Assembly: GCF_900010725.2 (NCBI RefSeq) | Contig: NZ_LR734875.1 | Span: 106,184-170,183, forward strand | Direction of reading: 5' to 3' | Length of the DNA stretch: 64,000 nt | Source: Planktothrix serta PCC 8927 | GTDB lineage: Bacteria > Cyanobacteriota > Cyanobacteriia > Cyanobacteriales > Microcoleaceae | Shown here: piece after piece, positions 1 through 8,111 of the stretch | Layout: every line of letters starts with the position of its first letter | Numbering within the stretch: position 1 is the first letter of the stretch | The notes under the pieces: model-generated | The model's database searches: none | The model's input: only the letters and a program-made list of their open reading frames with translations | Told to the model about the DNA's origin: nothing | Translations under genes and position numbers: made by a program

Positions 1-1071
1 TATTGCAGCATTTGTATCTCTATGAAGTTCACATCCACAATTACAAATATGGGTGCGAGTTGATAGAGATTTTTTTACAATTACCCCGCAATTAGAACAT
101 CTCTGTGAAGTGTAATGAGGTGGAACCGGAATTGCTAATTTATCAAATTTAGCTGCAAAATATTCTATCCATTGTCGGAACAAATACCAACTGGCATCAC
201 TAATTGATTTAGCTAAACAGTGGTTTTTAACCAAATTCCTAACACTTAAATCTTCATAGACGACTACATCGTTAGATGTGCATACGTTACGCGCAGTTCT
301 CTTTGCGTGTTCAATCCGTTGTCTGCTTACTTTTAAGTGTTTTTTGGCGTAAATTTTTCTGGCTCTCCGTCTACCCGATGAACCTTTAACTTTCTTGTAA
401 ATCTGTCTCTGAGATTGCTTAATTGATTGTTCAGCTTTTCTCAGGAAATTAGGATTAGGTTCGTGATAGCCATTTGAGTCTGTGTAAAACGATTCTATGC
501 CAACATCAAGTCCAATTTCCTTTCCGGTTTTCGGTTGAACATCAGTTACATCAATGTTTAGACAAAACTGAGTATAATACCCATCAGCACGACGAATTAG
601 ACGTACTCGCTTGATGTCTTTAACGTTGTAAGTATGGATCTCCCATTTTCCCAACAATTTAAGTTTGCCAATCCCGTTTTTGTCGGTAAAGGTAATCTGT
701 CTTTTGGTTGGGTGCAACTTCCATCCCGATGTTTTATATTCAACAGAACGGCAATCTTTCTGGAATTTGGGATATCCTTTTTTACCCGAAATCTTTTTCT
801 TACAGTTGTCGTAAAAACGACTAATGGCAGACCACCCCCGCTCGGATGCGGATTGGACTGCCATTGAGTTTAGGTCAGCAACAAAGGGAAATTCATTTCT
901 GAGAGTTGTGGAATATTTATTTAAAGCAAATCTATCAATCTTCAATTCTCTGGAATTATCCATCCAGTATCTAATCGCTTTATTGCGAATGAATTGAGTG
1001 GTACGAATTGCTTGATCAATTGCTTTATATTGATTGGGTTTACCTTTAACTTTGTATTCTAAAACTATCAT
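1..1071 (-). CDS. tnpB: IS200/IS605-family RNA-guided endonuclease TnpB, C-terminus cut by window edge
   Basis: Reading the minus strand from an ATG at 1071 gives 357 open codons that run off the window start. The protein begins MIVLEYKVKGKPNQY and carries the three RuvC acidic residues in order: D in GLDVGIESF, E in VVYEDLS and D in HRDTNAA. A CxxC...CxC zinc ribbon (QRCSNCG, HICNCGCE) lies between the last two. An AGGAG lies 7-11 bases upstream of the ATG. TnpB is the Cas12-like nuclease of IS605/IS1341 elements and cuts DNA guided by an RNA from the element end. No tnpA is visible, so this looks like an IS1341-type element with tnpB only. The catalytic set looks intact up to the edge; the last residues and guide RNA lie outside. 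Confidence 0.93.
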   Translation of the reverse strand, partial: MIVLEYKVKGKPNQYKAIDQAIRTTQFIRNKAIRYWMDNSRELKIDRFALNKYSTTLRNEFPFVADLNSMAVQSASERGWSAISRFYDNCKKKISGKKGYPKFQKDCRSVEYKTSGWKLHPTKRQITFTDKNGIGKLKLLGKWEIHTYNVKDIKRVRLIRRADGYYTQFCLNIDVTDVQPKTGKEIGLDVGIESFYTDSNGYHEPNPNFLRKAEQSIKQSQRQIYKKVKGSSGRRRARKIYAKKHLKVSRQRIEHAKRTARNVCTSNDVVVYEDLSVRNLVKNHCLAKSISDASWYLFRQWIEYFAAKFDKLAIPVPPHYTSQRCSNCGVIVKKSLSTRTHICNCGCELHRDTNAAI

Positions 1072-1129
1072 GGAATTCTCCTATTTTCGACCTGCTTCTA
1101 TGTTAACATAAATCAGGAAAATATTCACT

Positions 1130-1143
1130 GGGGTTAAAACCCC
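1130..1143. repeat. short palindrome upstream of tnpB, possible IS left-end hairpin
   Basis: GGGGTTAAAACCCC is a near-perfect palindrome about 60 bp upstream of the tnpB start. IS200/IS605 ends are recognised as small hairpins, so this may mark the left end of the element. The exact boundary cannot be fixed without a second copy. Confidence 0.35.
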
Positions 1144-1147
1144 CTGG

Positions 1148-1330
1148 GTCGTTTTTCATCTCAGGTCTGAAGACACTGAGTTTTCAATCTCCCATCCTGG
1201 TCTTATAAAAATATTTCGATGCCAGCCCAGACACACAGGAATTCAAGCTTGTGGAGAGGATGTAAGACTCGTTAATGCTTGCATTAAAAAGCATTCTTCT
1301 GTGAAACAAGAATCCCCCGTCACAGCGTAG
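1148..1330 (+). pseudogene. C-terminal remnant of a second TnpB
   Basis: An open plus-strand reading frame of about 60 codons ends in CQPRHTGIQACGEDVRLV... and ...KKHSSVKQESPVTA before a stop at 1328. This is the usual tail found after the zinc ribbon in cyanobacterial TnpB proteins (GIQACGEDVR, SVKQE). Everything upstream, including the RuvC residues, is missing. It points in the opposite direction to the intact tnpB, so two IS200/IS605 elements met here and one was truncated. Confidence 0.7.
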
Positions 1331-1345
1331 TAGCTTGACGGAGGA
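1313..1345 (+). repeat. right-end hairpin of a degraded IS200/IS605 element
   Basis: TCCCCCGTCA (1313-1322) pairs with TGACGGAGGA (1336-1345) with one mismatch, followed by GTGTCAA. This hairpin directly after a tnpB tail is the usual right end of cyanobacterial IS200/IS605 elements, and overlaps the region that makes the guide RNA in active copies. Confidence 0.6.
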
Positions 1346-1392
1346 GTGTCAAAATTAGAGAATGGAACCATTATTCAATCACGGGTAAACCC

Positions 1393-1638
1393 ATGAAAAG
1401 TAACCCCAGAATTTTTATTCCCAAAGAAGTCAGAAGATATGTATTTTTACGAGACAATTATCAATGTAAAAGTTGTGGAAAAACAGACAGTGAAACCCAA
1501 CTGACGATTGATCATATTATTCCTTTAGCCAAAGGCGGGTCTAACGATATTAGTAATTTGCAAACCTTGTGTTTTGAATGTAACCAGAAAAAGAAAGCGG
1601 ATTTTGATCCCCGTTTCAAGCGAAACTTTACAACTTAA
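1393..1638 (+). CDS. small HNH endonuclease
   Basis: An 81-residue protein that is essentially one HNH domain: CKSCGK near residue 25, the [10 protein letters not shown] core near residue 40 and CFECNQKKK near residue 60. The two CxxC pairs bind structural zinc, and the DH plus downstream N give the metal-bound nuclease site. Single-domain HNH proteins of this size are common in cyanobacteria and often lie beside mobile elements. Here it starts about 50 bp after the end of a degraded IS. Its target is unknown. It could be a free-standing homing-type or defence nuclease. Confidence 0.85.
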   Translation: MKSNPRIFIPKEVRRYVFLRDNYQCKSCGKTDSETQLTIDHIIPLAKGGSNDISNLQTLCFECNQKKKADFDPRFKRNFTT

Positions 1639-1705
1639 AGGTTAAACCCAAAAATGATAAAATAGGAGATACAAACTGCCCCCTTCGTGATTTGAACTTA
1701 TACAA

Positions 1706-1978
1706 ATGATCAATCCTCTTAGAAAAAAACTGCACTATTTAGTAGATCAGATCTCCGAGGAAGACTTAGGAAAAGCATGGAAAACTTTGCAAATCCTATT
1801 TTACAATGCCTATATGCTCAAAGCCATCGAAGAAGCGAAGGAAACTCTAACACCTGGAGACTCCTTGACTTATGATGAAGCATTAGAAATGCTGCATTTT
1901 GAGTTTAGTCGAGCTAATGCTGCTCATTCAGAACATCACCATCCCACTTATCGCCCTATCCCCCAAATTAATGACTGA
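1706..1978 (+). CDS. putative antitoxin of a RelE-like pair
   Basis: A 90-residue acidic, mostly helical protein (MINPLRKKLHYLVDQISEEDL...) with no catalytic motif. It sits 11 bp upstream of a small RelE/ParE-like gene on the same strand, the standard antitoxin-toxin layout. The DQISEEDLGKAWKTLQ helix resembles N-termini of cyanobacterial antitoxin-like proteins. A His-rich patch (HSEHHHP) lies near the C-terminus. The antitoxin role rests on context and size. Confidence 0.55.
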   Translation: MINPLRKKLHYLVDQISEEDLGKAWKTLQILFYNAYMLKAIEEAKETLTPGDSLTYDEALEMLHFEFSRANAAHSEHHHPTYRPIPQIND

Positions 1979-1989
1979 GTAACTCCATC

Positions 1990-2247
1990 GTGACGCTTGA
2001 TGTCCGCTATGGTCGATCTTTTATTTATGACCTGATGAGCTTAGAACCCTCCGCTTATTCTAAGGTCTACCATTTTGTGTTTGTTGAATTTAAAAATATT
2101 AAACATCTTAAAGATTTACCCGATCTTAAACCTTTAGGTTCTAGTGCAATCTTTTATCGATTTACTTTAGAAAACTATTTAATTGGAATTGAAGTTACAG
2201 GTCAAATTGTCAAATTTGTCCGCATTTTACCCAAACCCCATTTTTAA
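1990..2247 (+). CDS. RelE/ParE-like toxin, putative
   Basis: An 85-residue protein with a GTG start, 11 bp after the preceding gene. The fold pattern fits RelE/ParE: a helical N-terminus followed by strands (LKPLGSSAIFYRFTLENYLIGIEV, VKFVRILPKPHF). The family usually cleaves ribosome-bound mRNA or targets gyrase. The usual basic C-terminal residues are weak here, so toxicity is uncertain. Together with the upstream gene it forms a plausible type II TA operon just ahead of chlP. Confidence 0.6.
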   Translation: MTLDVRYGRSFIYDLMSLEPSAYSKVYHFVFVEFKNIKHLKDLPDLKPLGSSAIFYRFTLENYLIGIEVTGQIVKFVRILPKPHF

Positions 2248-2403
2248 GGGTGTCAGTGAACCGCCAACAGCTAACAATTTATTACCAACTGTTAAGGTGT
2301 ATTGCAAAGCGTCACAACTGAGGAAGAGAAAATGGCTCAGACGTGAGCGTCCGTGATACCATCAGACATTAGTAAAAAGACGAGATAGATTGGGAGAAGA
2401 CCG

Positions 2404-3627
2404 TTGACACTAAGGGTTGCTGTTGTTGGTTCTGGCCCTGCGGGTTCTTCCGCAGCCGAGACGCTAGTGAAAGCAGGCATTGAAACCTACCTGTTTGAAC
2501 GCAAGCTGGATAACGCCAAACCCTGTGGTGGGGCGATCCCGCTTTGTATGGTGAGTGAGTTTGACTTACCTGCTCACGTCATTGATCGGCGGGTGAGAAA
2601 AATGAAAATGATCTCTCCCTCGAACCGTGAGGTTGATATTTTCATTGAAAAAGAAGACGAATATATTGGAATGTGCCGTCGGGAAATTCTCGATGGGTTT
2701 ATGCGCGATCGCGCCGTCTCTTTAGGGGCAATTTTAATCAATGGTACTGTTCATCAATTAGAAATTCCTCAAACCAGTTCCAAGCCTTATGTGATCCATT
2801 ACCATGATCATGCAACGGCCGAAGGTGGCGTGGGTACACCCAGAACCCTAGAAGTGGATGTGGTGATCGGGGCAGATGGGGCTAACTCCCGCATTGCTAA
2901 AGCCATGGATGCTGGGGATTATAATTATGCGATCGCCTTCCAAGAACGCATCCGTATCCCCGAAGATAAAATGGCCTATTATGAAGATCGGGCGGAAATG
3001 TACGTTGGAAACGATGTTTCTCCTGACTTCTACGCCTGGGTATTCCCCAAATATGATCACGTTGCGGTGGGAACTGGGACAATGAAACCCAACCAAGCCA
3101 TGATCAAACAATTGCAAGCGGGAATTCGCGCCCGGGCAGCGAACCGCATCGAAGGCGGTAAAATTATTAAAGTCGAAGCTCACCCCATTCCCGAACATCC
3201 CCGTCCCCGTCGGGTTGTGGGACGAGTGGCTTTAGTCGGAGATGCCGCCGGAACAGTTACGAAGTCCTCTGGAGAAGGCATCTATTTCGCCGCCAAGTCT
3301 GGCCGGATGTGTGCGGAAACCATTGTGGAACGGAGTAATAGTGGTCAACGCATTCCCACAGAAGCGGATCTGAAGGAATATATCAAACTCTGGGATAAGA
3401 AATATGGCATTACTTATCTGGTGTTGGATATTCTGCAACGAGTCTTCTATCGCACGGATGCGACCCGTGAAGCTTTTGTAGAGATGTGTGCTGATAGAGA
3501 TGTGCAGAAGTTAACCTTTGATAGCTATCTGTACAAAACCGTTGTTCCAGCCAACCCTCTAATTCAGATGAAGATTACCGCAAAAACCCTGGGGAGTTTG
3601 TTACGCGGAAGTGCGTTAGCACCGTAA
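2404..3627 (+). CDS. chlP: geranylgeranyl reductase (chlorophyll/tocopherol biosynthesis)
   Basis: A 407-residue FAD-dependent reductase. It begins with a Rossmann dinucleotide motif (VAVVGSGPAGSSAAE) and has the conserved PCGGAIPLCMV segment, a central GADGANSRIAKAMD and the FAD-binding ALVGDAAGTVTKSSGEG. ChlP uses NADPH to reduce three double bonds of geranylgeranyl groups to phytyl, for chlorophyll a and tocopherol. The start is TTG at 2404, with GGGAGA about 8 bases upstream; it gives the full family N-terminus, and no in-frame ATG is better placed. Length matches cyanobacterial ChlP. A core photosynthesis gene, it identifies the organism as an oxygenic phototroph. Confidence 0.97.
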   Translation: MTLRVAVVGSGPAGSSAAETLVKAGIETYLFERKLDNAKPCGGAIPLCMVSEFDLPAHVIDRRVRKMKMISPSNREVDIFIEKEDEYIGMCRREILDGFMRDRAVSLGAILINGTVHQLEIPQTSSKPYVIHYHDHATAEGGVGTPRTLEVDVVIGADGANSRIAKAMDAGDYNYAIAFQERIRIPEDKMAYYEDRAEMYVGNDVSPDFYAWVFPKYDHVAVGTGTMKPNQAMIKQLQAGIRARAANRIEGGKIIKVEAHPIPEHPRPRRVVGRVALVGDAAGTVTKSSGEGIYFAAKSGRMCAETIVERSNSGQRIPTEADLKEYIKLWDKKYGITYLVLDILQRVFYRTDATREAFVEMCADRDVQKLTFDSYLYKTVVPANPLIQMKITAKTLGSLLRGSALAP

Positions 3628-3703
3628 TCAGTTATCAGTTATCAGTTATCAGTTATCAGTTTAAGAGTTAAGAGTTAACTTCTTTTCTTGACTGATAACT
3701 GAT
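3628..3703. repeat. heptamer tandem repeat with inverted copy (STRR-like), possible terminator
   Basis: TCAGTTA is repeated four times from 3628 to 3655, plus a partial fifth unit to 3660, directly after the chlP stop. An inverted copy (ACTGATAACTG, 3691-3701) follows. The arms could pair as a hairpin in chlP mRNA. Short heptameric repeats of this kind are typical of filamentous cyanobacterial intergenic DNA. The following gene has its own TAAGGAG ribosome site at about 3706-3712. Confidence 0.7.
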
Positions 3704-3720
3704 TATAAGGAGAATTAAGT

Positions 3721-4596
3721 ATGAGTCCAACAAACCCATCAGAAGAACAACTCAATACGGCGGAGATTTTGCAATTAGTTCAACAAGAAAAAACAGCTAC
3801 CTTGAGTCATTTAGTTTCTAGTGTTGTCCATGAAATTAATAATCCATTAGGGTGTATTGCAGGGAATATTACTTATATTAAAGATTATGTCAAAGATTTA
3901 TTAAATTTAATTGAATTGTATCAAGAACATTATCCCGATCCTGTTAATGAAATTACTGATGAAATTGATGCGATTGATTTAGAATATTTAATGGAAGATG
4001 TGCCGAAATTGTTATCGGCTATGGAGAATGGAGCAGAACGTTTACATCAAATTAGTAATGCTTTACGAACCTTTGGGAGATTTGAGAGCGATCGCAAAGT
4101 TTTATTTAATATTCATGATGGCATTGATAGTGTATTATTAATGTTAAAAAGTCGTTGTAAAGGAACTAAAATCCGATCTCCTATTGAAGTGATTAAAAAC
4201 TATGGAGACATCCCGGAAATTAACTGTTATCCAGGGCATTTTAATCAAGCTTTATCTTATTTAATTAATTATGGAATTGATGCTTTAGATGAAAAAGCCA
4301 AAGCTCAACCCTCTAACCCTGAATTTAAACCGACGATCACGATTAAAACCAGCTTAACTTCAGATGCTGTTATTTTATCAATTCAAGATAATAGTTTAGG
4401 AATATCTGAGAGTGATCAAAAGACTATTTTTGAGGAATTATTAGTCACAAAACGGGTAGAACAAGGAACCGGAATTGGTTTATCCGTCAGTCGTCAAATT
4501 ATTGAAGATCGACATCAAGGTAAAATTAAATGTCAGTCATCGTTAGGAATTGGAACCGAATTTATCATCGAACTTCCCAGAGCATCGGAGTCTTAA
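3721..4596 (+). CDS. soluble sensor histidine kinase without an input domain
   Basis: A 291-residue kinase with no signal peptide or membrane helix. The phospho-acceptor H-box is SSVVHEINNPLG (His37). The ATPase domain follows: an altered N-box (YLINYGIDALDE), D-box QDNSLGIS and G2 box GTGIGLSVSRQII. Only about 30 residues precede the H-box, so any signal must come from a partner protein. The D-box has Ser where Gly is usual (DNG to DNS), which may lower ATP binding. No response regulator is adjacent. Family assignment is sure; the pathway is unknown. Confidence 0.88.
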   Translation: MSPTNPSEEQLNTAEILQLVQQEKTATLSHLVSSVVHEINNPLGCIAGNITYIKDYVKDLLNLIELYQEHYPDPVNEITDEIDAIDLEYLMEDVPKLLSAMENGAERLHQISNALRTFGRFESDRKVLFNIHDGIDSVLLMLKSRCKGTKIRSPIEVIKNYGDIPEINCYPGHFNQALSYLINYGIDALDEKAKAQPSNPEFKPTITIKTSLTSDAVILSIQDNSLGISESDQKTIFEELLVTKRVEQGTGIGLSVSRQIIEDRHQGKIKCQSSLGIGTEFIIELPRASES

Positions 4597-4604
4597 ACTT
4601 AATC

Positions 4605-5165
4605 CTAATTTTGATTATTAAATACATCTTCATAAATTTGCGCCATTGTTAACGTTAACCCCACAGATTCTAAGATTAAATCGTCTTTTTGTCCTAAGAT
4701 TTGGACAGTCCAATTTCCTTGATCATCTTGACGATAAACTTCCACTTGCATTTGATTTTGGGAGACTAAAACATATTCTTTTAAACTGTCTAGGGTTTGA
4801 TAGTTGATTAATTTTTCCCGTCTATCGGTGGTTTCTGTCGTTTCTGAAAGAACTTCTATAATTAAACTAGGTTGAGTTTTAAAATATCTGTGATTATCTT
4901 GGGGGTTACAAGTGACCAGCAAGTCAGGATAATAGAAAATATCGTCTTGAACTTTAACTTTCATATCTGACACAAACACCCGACAAGAACTTCCCCGCAG
5001 ATGAGGACGCAATAAAGCCAAAATATTTCCTACAATAATATTATGTTCCTCACTCGCACCCGCCATCGCAAATACATAGCCACCGACATATTCATGGCGA
5101 GTAGGACTGTTAGCTTCGGCGTTTAGATAGTCTTCAACGGTAAATAGGGGTAAGGGCGATCGCAT
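4605..5165 (-). CDS. Uma2-family (DUF820) PD-(D/E)XK nuclease-fold protein
   Basis: A 186-residue Uma2 protein: N-terminal FTVEDYLNAEANSPTRHEYV, then AMAGASEEHNIIVGNI, FYYPDLLVTC and LIIEVLSETTETTDRREKLINYQ. The D...E-x motif positions (YPDLL and IIEVLS) match the PD-(D/E)XK fold of the family. Uma2 genes are greatly amplified in filamentous cyanobacteria and their role is poorly known. Full length for the family. Ends 8 bp from the 3' end of the kinase gene (convergent). Confidence 0.88.
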   Translation of the reverse strand: MRSPLPLFTVEDYLNAEANSPTRHEYVGGYVFAMAGASEEHNIIVGNILALLRPHLRGSSCRVFVSDMKVKVQDDIFYYPDLLVTCNPQDNHRYFKTQPSLIIEVLSETTETTDRREKLINYQTLDSLKEYVLVSQNQMQVEVYRQDDQGNWTVQILGQKDDLILESVGLTLTMAQIYEDVFNNQN

Positions 5166-5267
5166 TTTTTATTCCTCGTCATTATCTTTTATAAACATTC
5201 TATTAACATTATAGTCAAGATTATAGAAGTTAGGATATACTGAAAGTAACTAAATTGAGTAAAGCTG

Positions 5268-5489
5268 ATGAAAGTTAAAGTAACAGAACAAGGTGTAGTT
5301 ATTCCCAAGGATTTTCTCAAGGGAGTTGAAGAGGTAGAAATTCGTAAGGAAAATAATATTATCTTTGTGATCGTAACTAATCAGACAGATCCAATTTTTG
5401 AGATGGGGATGAACCCGGTAAACTGCGGGGTTTCTGATGCGTCTGAAAAACTAGATAATTATATTTACGGTTCTGTTGTATCAAACTGA
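5268..5489 (+). CDS. orphan AbrB-like antitoxin
   Basis: A 73-residue protein starting MKVKVTEQGVVIPKDFLKGV, the short swapped-hairpin start typical of AbrB/MazE-like antitoxins, with a C-terminal DNYIYG. In cyanobacteria close relatives usually sit directly upstream of a PIN toxin, but here no toxin follows. The 3' end overlaps the convergent STAND gene by 25 bp. It is likely an antitoxin whose partner has been lost. Confidence 0.6.
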   Translation: MKVKVTEQGVVIPKDFLKGVEEVEIRKENNIIFVIVTNQTDPIFEMGMNPVNCGVSDASEKLDNYIYGSVVSN

Positions 5490-6847
5490 ATATATGCTTT
5501 GAATACTGGATTTAATAGAAAGAGCGATCGCCCTCCTCCTTCAACTTTTTCGATTAAATTCCGTCGAATTAAGGATTGTATTGCTTGCATAAATTCAGGT
5601 TTTGATAATACCAGGTTAGCAGGTTTTTGGGAAATATTCACAGGTTGATCTTCATTCGCTAACCAATTAATTACCGTTTTTTCTGATTCCGATAAACGCT
5701 CTAAGTGTGATTTTAAATTAGGTTCTAAATCCCCTATATAGATATCATTTTGTTCAGTTAAAAATAAAGAAACACTACCGTTAAACAGTTCAATAATTGT
5801 TGAAGCAATAATCTTTAACCACCTGGGATGACCTTGATATAGGGTAATTAATTCTAACCAGTTTTCCTGATCAATTAATCCTTTTTCTCTGAGTATTTCG
5901 GTTGCTTCTTCTCCTAATCCTTTGAGATTTAAGGTCTGTGTTGATCTATTCTCAGCTTCTAATGTAGCGATTTCTATGGGTTTTGTCCAACTCAGAAGAA
6001 TTAAACAACTTTGATGGGGAGATGTGGCAATTTGTTTAAAAAATTTACTATAATCTTCATATCCGGGTAAATATTGACCTGCTAATTCACCTCTTTTTAA
6101 AATATCCTGTAAGTCATCAAGAATCAGTAAACAGCGACAGTTACGAAAATAATCAATAACTGTAGATAAGGGAGTTTGTTGAGATTTGGAAAAAAATTGT
6201 TTGAGTTCGGTTTGTAACGTTGAAAGCGTAGGAATATTATTAAGACTTTTCCACATAATATAATCGAATTGTGTATTTATTTCTTCGATGAGTTTAAGGG
6301 CGATCGCACTTTTTCCAATTCCACTTAATCCATAAATCGTAATTAAGCGAGTATGGTCTTCTAATATCCATTGTTTGAGGGTGGTTAATTCTGAAGTGCG
6401 ATCGTAAAAGGTTGTTAATTCGGGTGCTTCTATTAAATTGATGATTGTTGATTGATTTTGAGTTTGGGATGTTTCTGGGGGAGATTGCGATCTCGTTTGT
6501 GTATTTTTAATATTTTTGATAAATTGATTACAAATATTAATATCAATTTCTTGTAATAAACAGTCGCCTGAATTAGAAACTTGAGAAACCCTATATTTTT
6601 TCTCTACCTTAGAACGAAAATTAAATTTCTTGAGATCTTCTCCTAAGTCTTCACCCAGCTTTTCCCATAACTTAGCCGCTTCTTTTTTAACGTGAGATTC
6701 ACTACAATGGAAGTCTTTAGCAATTTGAGGATATTTTTGTCTTTGCCAAACACCCGTTAGTATTGCTTCCTGTAGGGGTGTGAGATTTTCTCCAGTTTTA
6801 TCAAAAATTGAATTATTAGCCCATTCTACAACATCTTCAACATTCAT
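5465..6847 (-). CDS. STAND (NB-ARC-type) ATPase with N-terminal HTH domain, short form
   Basis: 460 residues. The first 80 (NVEDVVEWANNSIF...LTPLQEAILTGVWQRQKYPQIA..CSESHVKKEAAKLWEKLGEDLG) match the HTH-like N-terminal domain common on cyanobacterial STAND proteins. An NB-ARC ATPase follows: a region II Tyr-Asp-Arg start (LTTFYDRTSEL), Walker A YGLSGIGKSAIALK near residue 175 and Walker B CRCLLILDDLQDIL near 235. A winged-helix region (LERLSESEKTVINWLANEDQ) closes the protein. The usual C-terminal WD40 or TPR sensor array is absent, so it is a short form. STAND ATPases act as stimulus-triggered oligomerising switches, including in phage defence and cell death. Confidence 0.85.
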   Translation of the reverse strand: MNVEDVVEWANNSIFDKTGENLTPLQEAILTGVWQRQKYPQIAKDFHCSESHVKKEAAKLWEKLGEDLGEDLKKFNFRSKVEKKYRVSQVSNSGDCLLQEIDINICNQFIKNIKNTQTRSQSPPETSQTQNQSTIINLIEAPELTTFYDRTSELTTLKQWILEDHTRLITIYGLSGIGKSAIALKLIEEINTQFDYIMWKSLNNIPTLSTLQTELKQFFSKSQQTPLSTVIDYFRNCRCLLILDDLQDILKRGELAGQYLPGYEDYSKFFKQIATSPHQSCLILLSWTKPIEIATLEAENRSTQTLNLKGLGEEATEILREKGLIDQENWLELITLYQGHPRWLKIIASTIIELFNGSVSLFLTEQNDIYIGDLEPNLKSHLERLSESEKTVINWLANEDQPVNISQKPANLVLSKPEFMQAIQSLIRRNLIEKVEGGGRSLFLLNPVFKAYIQFDTTEP

Positions 6848-7052
6848 GGGTCAGGGTTGAGTGCGGTTGAGTGTACTATATCCTACTAAATCCTACTTTG
6901 TCAACTGCATTGTACCAGATTCTACTAAATTGGTTCGGGATGGTTGGAAAAATTGGGTGCTAAATCCGACTGTTTGGACTTGTCATATATAACTATAACC
7001 AAATACAATATTTTAGTTAGCAATATAGTAAAATGCTTAAAATTATGAAAAT

Positions 7053-7628
7053 ATGAAAACAACTTCTAATAAGCTTTTATTGCGAATGGTTTCATTAATG
7101 GCGTTTCCATTGGCTTTTTTGTCATTGAAAAAAGATTATTTTATAGAAAAAACATTTTCAATGACACCAGCAATTCAAGATGATCAAAAAAATATTATTA
7201 GCCAAAATCCAAAAGGAATGATGATTTTAAGTGACAGAGACACCACTTTAGCAATTAACGCTTGGAATGGTGCGCGTCATGGAGGAGAATTACGACTGCA
7301 TAATGCTTGCCGTCCTACGAATCCTGATTGTACTTGGATCTATACCACAGATAGAATGCTTTTAAGTGCAAGAGATCCATCATTAGCTATTAAGGCTTGG
7401 AATGGTGCCAAACATGGTGGTGATATAAGATTAAGCAATAATTGTTCAGCCAATGACCGTAATTGCACTTGGACTTATAGAGGTGGAATGTTTATTAGTG
7501 ATATGGATACGGGGGTAGCGATCAATGCTTGGAATGGAGCAAAGTACGGCGCAGAATTGAAATTACATGAAAGATGTTTAGGAAATAATCCTGATTGTAC
7601 TTGGAAGTTTTGGATGCCATCTTCGTAA
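7053..7628 (+). CDS. secreted three-repeat lectin-like protein (beta-trefoil candidate)
   Basis: 191 residues: a hydrophobic N-terminal segment (LLLRMVSLMAFPLAFLSL) consistent with export, then three homologous units of about 45 residues at 56-100, 102-144 and 146-190. Each follows the pattern M-x-x-S-x-x-D-x-x-x-A-I-x-A-W-N-G-A-[RK]-x-G-x-x-[LI]-[RK]-L ... C ... [DN]-C-T-W. Three ~45-residue repeats with a hydrophobic/Trp pattern are how a ricin-B-type beta-trefoil is built, so a carbohydrate-binding role is inferred. Each unit has a Cys pair about 10 residues apart that could form a disulphide outside the cytoplasm. Upstream 205 bp hold a divergent promoter region shared with the STAND gene. 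Confidence 0.7.
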   Translation: MKTTSNKLLLRMVSLMAFPLAFLSLKKDYFIEKTFSMTPAIQDDQKNIISQNPKGMMILSDRDTTLAINAWNGARHGGELRLHNACRPTNPDCTWIYTTDRMLLSARDPSLAIKAWNGAKHGGDIRLSNNCSANDRNCTWTYRGGMFISDMDTGVAINAWNGAKYGAELKLHERCLGNNPDCTWKFWMPSS

Positions 7629-7715
7629 GAGGGATAACTTAGATAATCTCGATCGCGCCTCCTCTACCATCCCCAGTAGGAGAAAAAGTGTTTCTTCAAA
7701 AACCTCTACCTCACT

Positions 7716-8111
7716 TTAGGGGATAAAAAGCCGACTTACACCCATATAAGTATTAATATCAATCACAATTTCAACCAGACGAATTGCACAACGCTCCCGA
7801 TATTCAAAATCATTCAAGAAGCGATCAGCATCGCTAATAGTAATCACGGGGAGTGATGTAGAAGTTATTTCCTCGCGCATCACTTGTTCCAGAGAGTTAT
7901 CACCCTTCATGCTCCGATTTGCGGTCAATAGAATCATCTGGTTTGATTGAGCTAACCGCCAAACTACCCGATCATCACTATTGATTGGTAAGCCTATTTC
8001 ATCAAAGGTGATAAATCGAATCAGTACCCAATCTAGCCAGCCGCTATTTAAAATACTACCTGAGAGAAGTACGGCGTGTCCTCTTAAATTATGATCAACT
8101 AAAAAATTCAT
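7716..8111 (-). CDS. DUF5615-like (PIN-related) toxin of a DUF433 pair, copy 1
   Basis: 131 residues beginning MNFLVDHNLRGHA, with VVWRLAQSNQMILLTANRSMKG in the middle and a conserved tail GVSRLFIP. The VDHN start and D-rich LPINSDDRVVW match DUF5615 nucleases, relatives of PIN/Mut7-C. From memory, public databases often label this family ACP S-malonyltransferase, which the sequence does not support. It overlaps the upstream DUF433 antitoxin by 4 bp (ATGA), showing translational coupling. Apparently full length, unlike the copy at 10704-10736. Confidence 0.75.
   Translation of the reverse strand: MNFLVDHNLRGHAVLLSGSILNSGWLDWVLIRFITFDEIGLPINSDDRVVWRLAQSNQMILLTANRSMKGDNSLEQVMREEITSTSLPVITISDADRFLNDFEYRERCAIRLVEIVIDINTYMGVSRLFIP

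Noticed and set aside
634-867. Plus-strand open frame of 77 codons
   Set aside because: It lies fully antisense inside the intact tnpB frame and has no ribosome site or family pattern.
3628-3660. Regular short repeat considered as a CRISPR array
   Set aside because: The units are contiguous 7-mers with no spacers; they are a heptamer tandem repeat.
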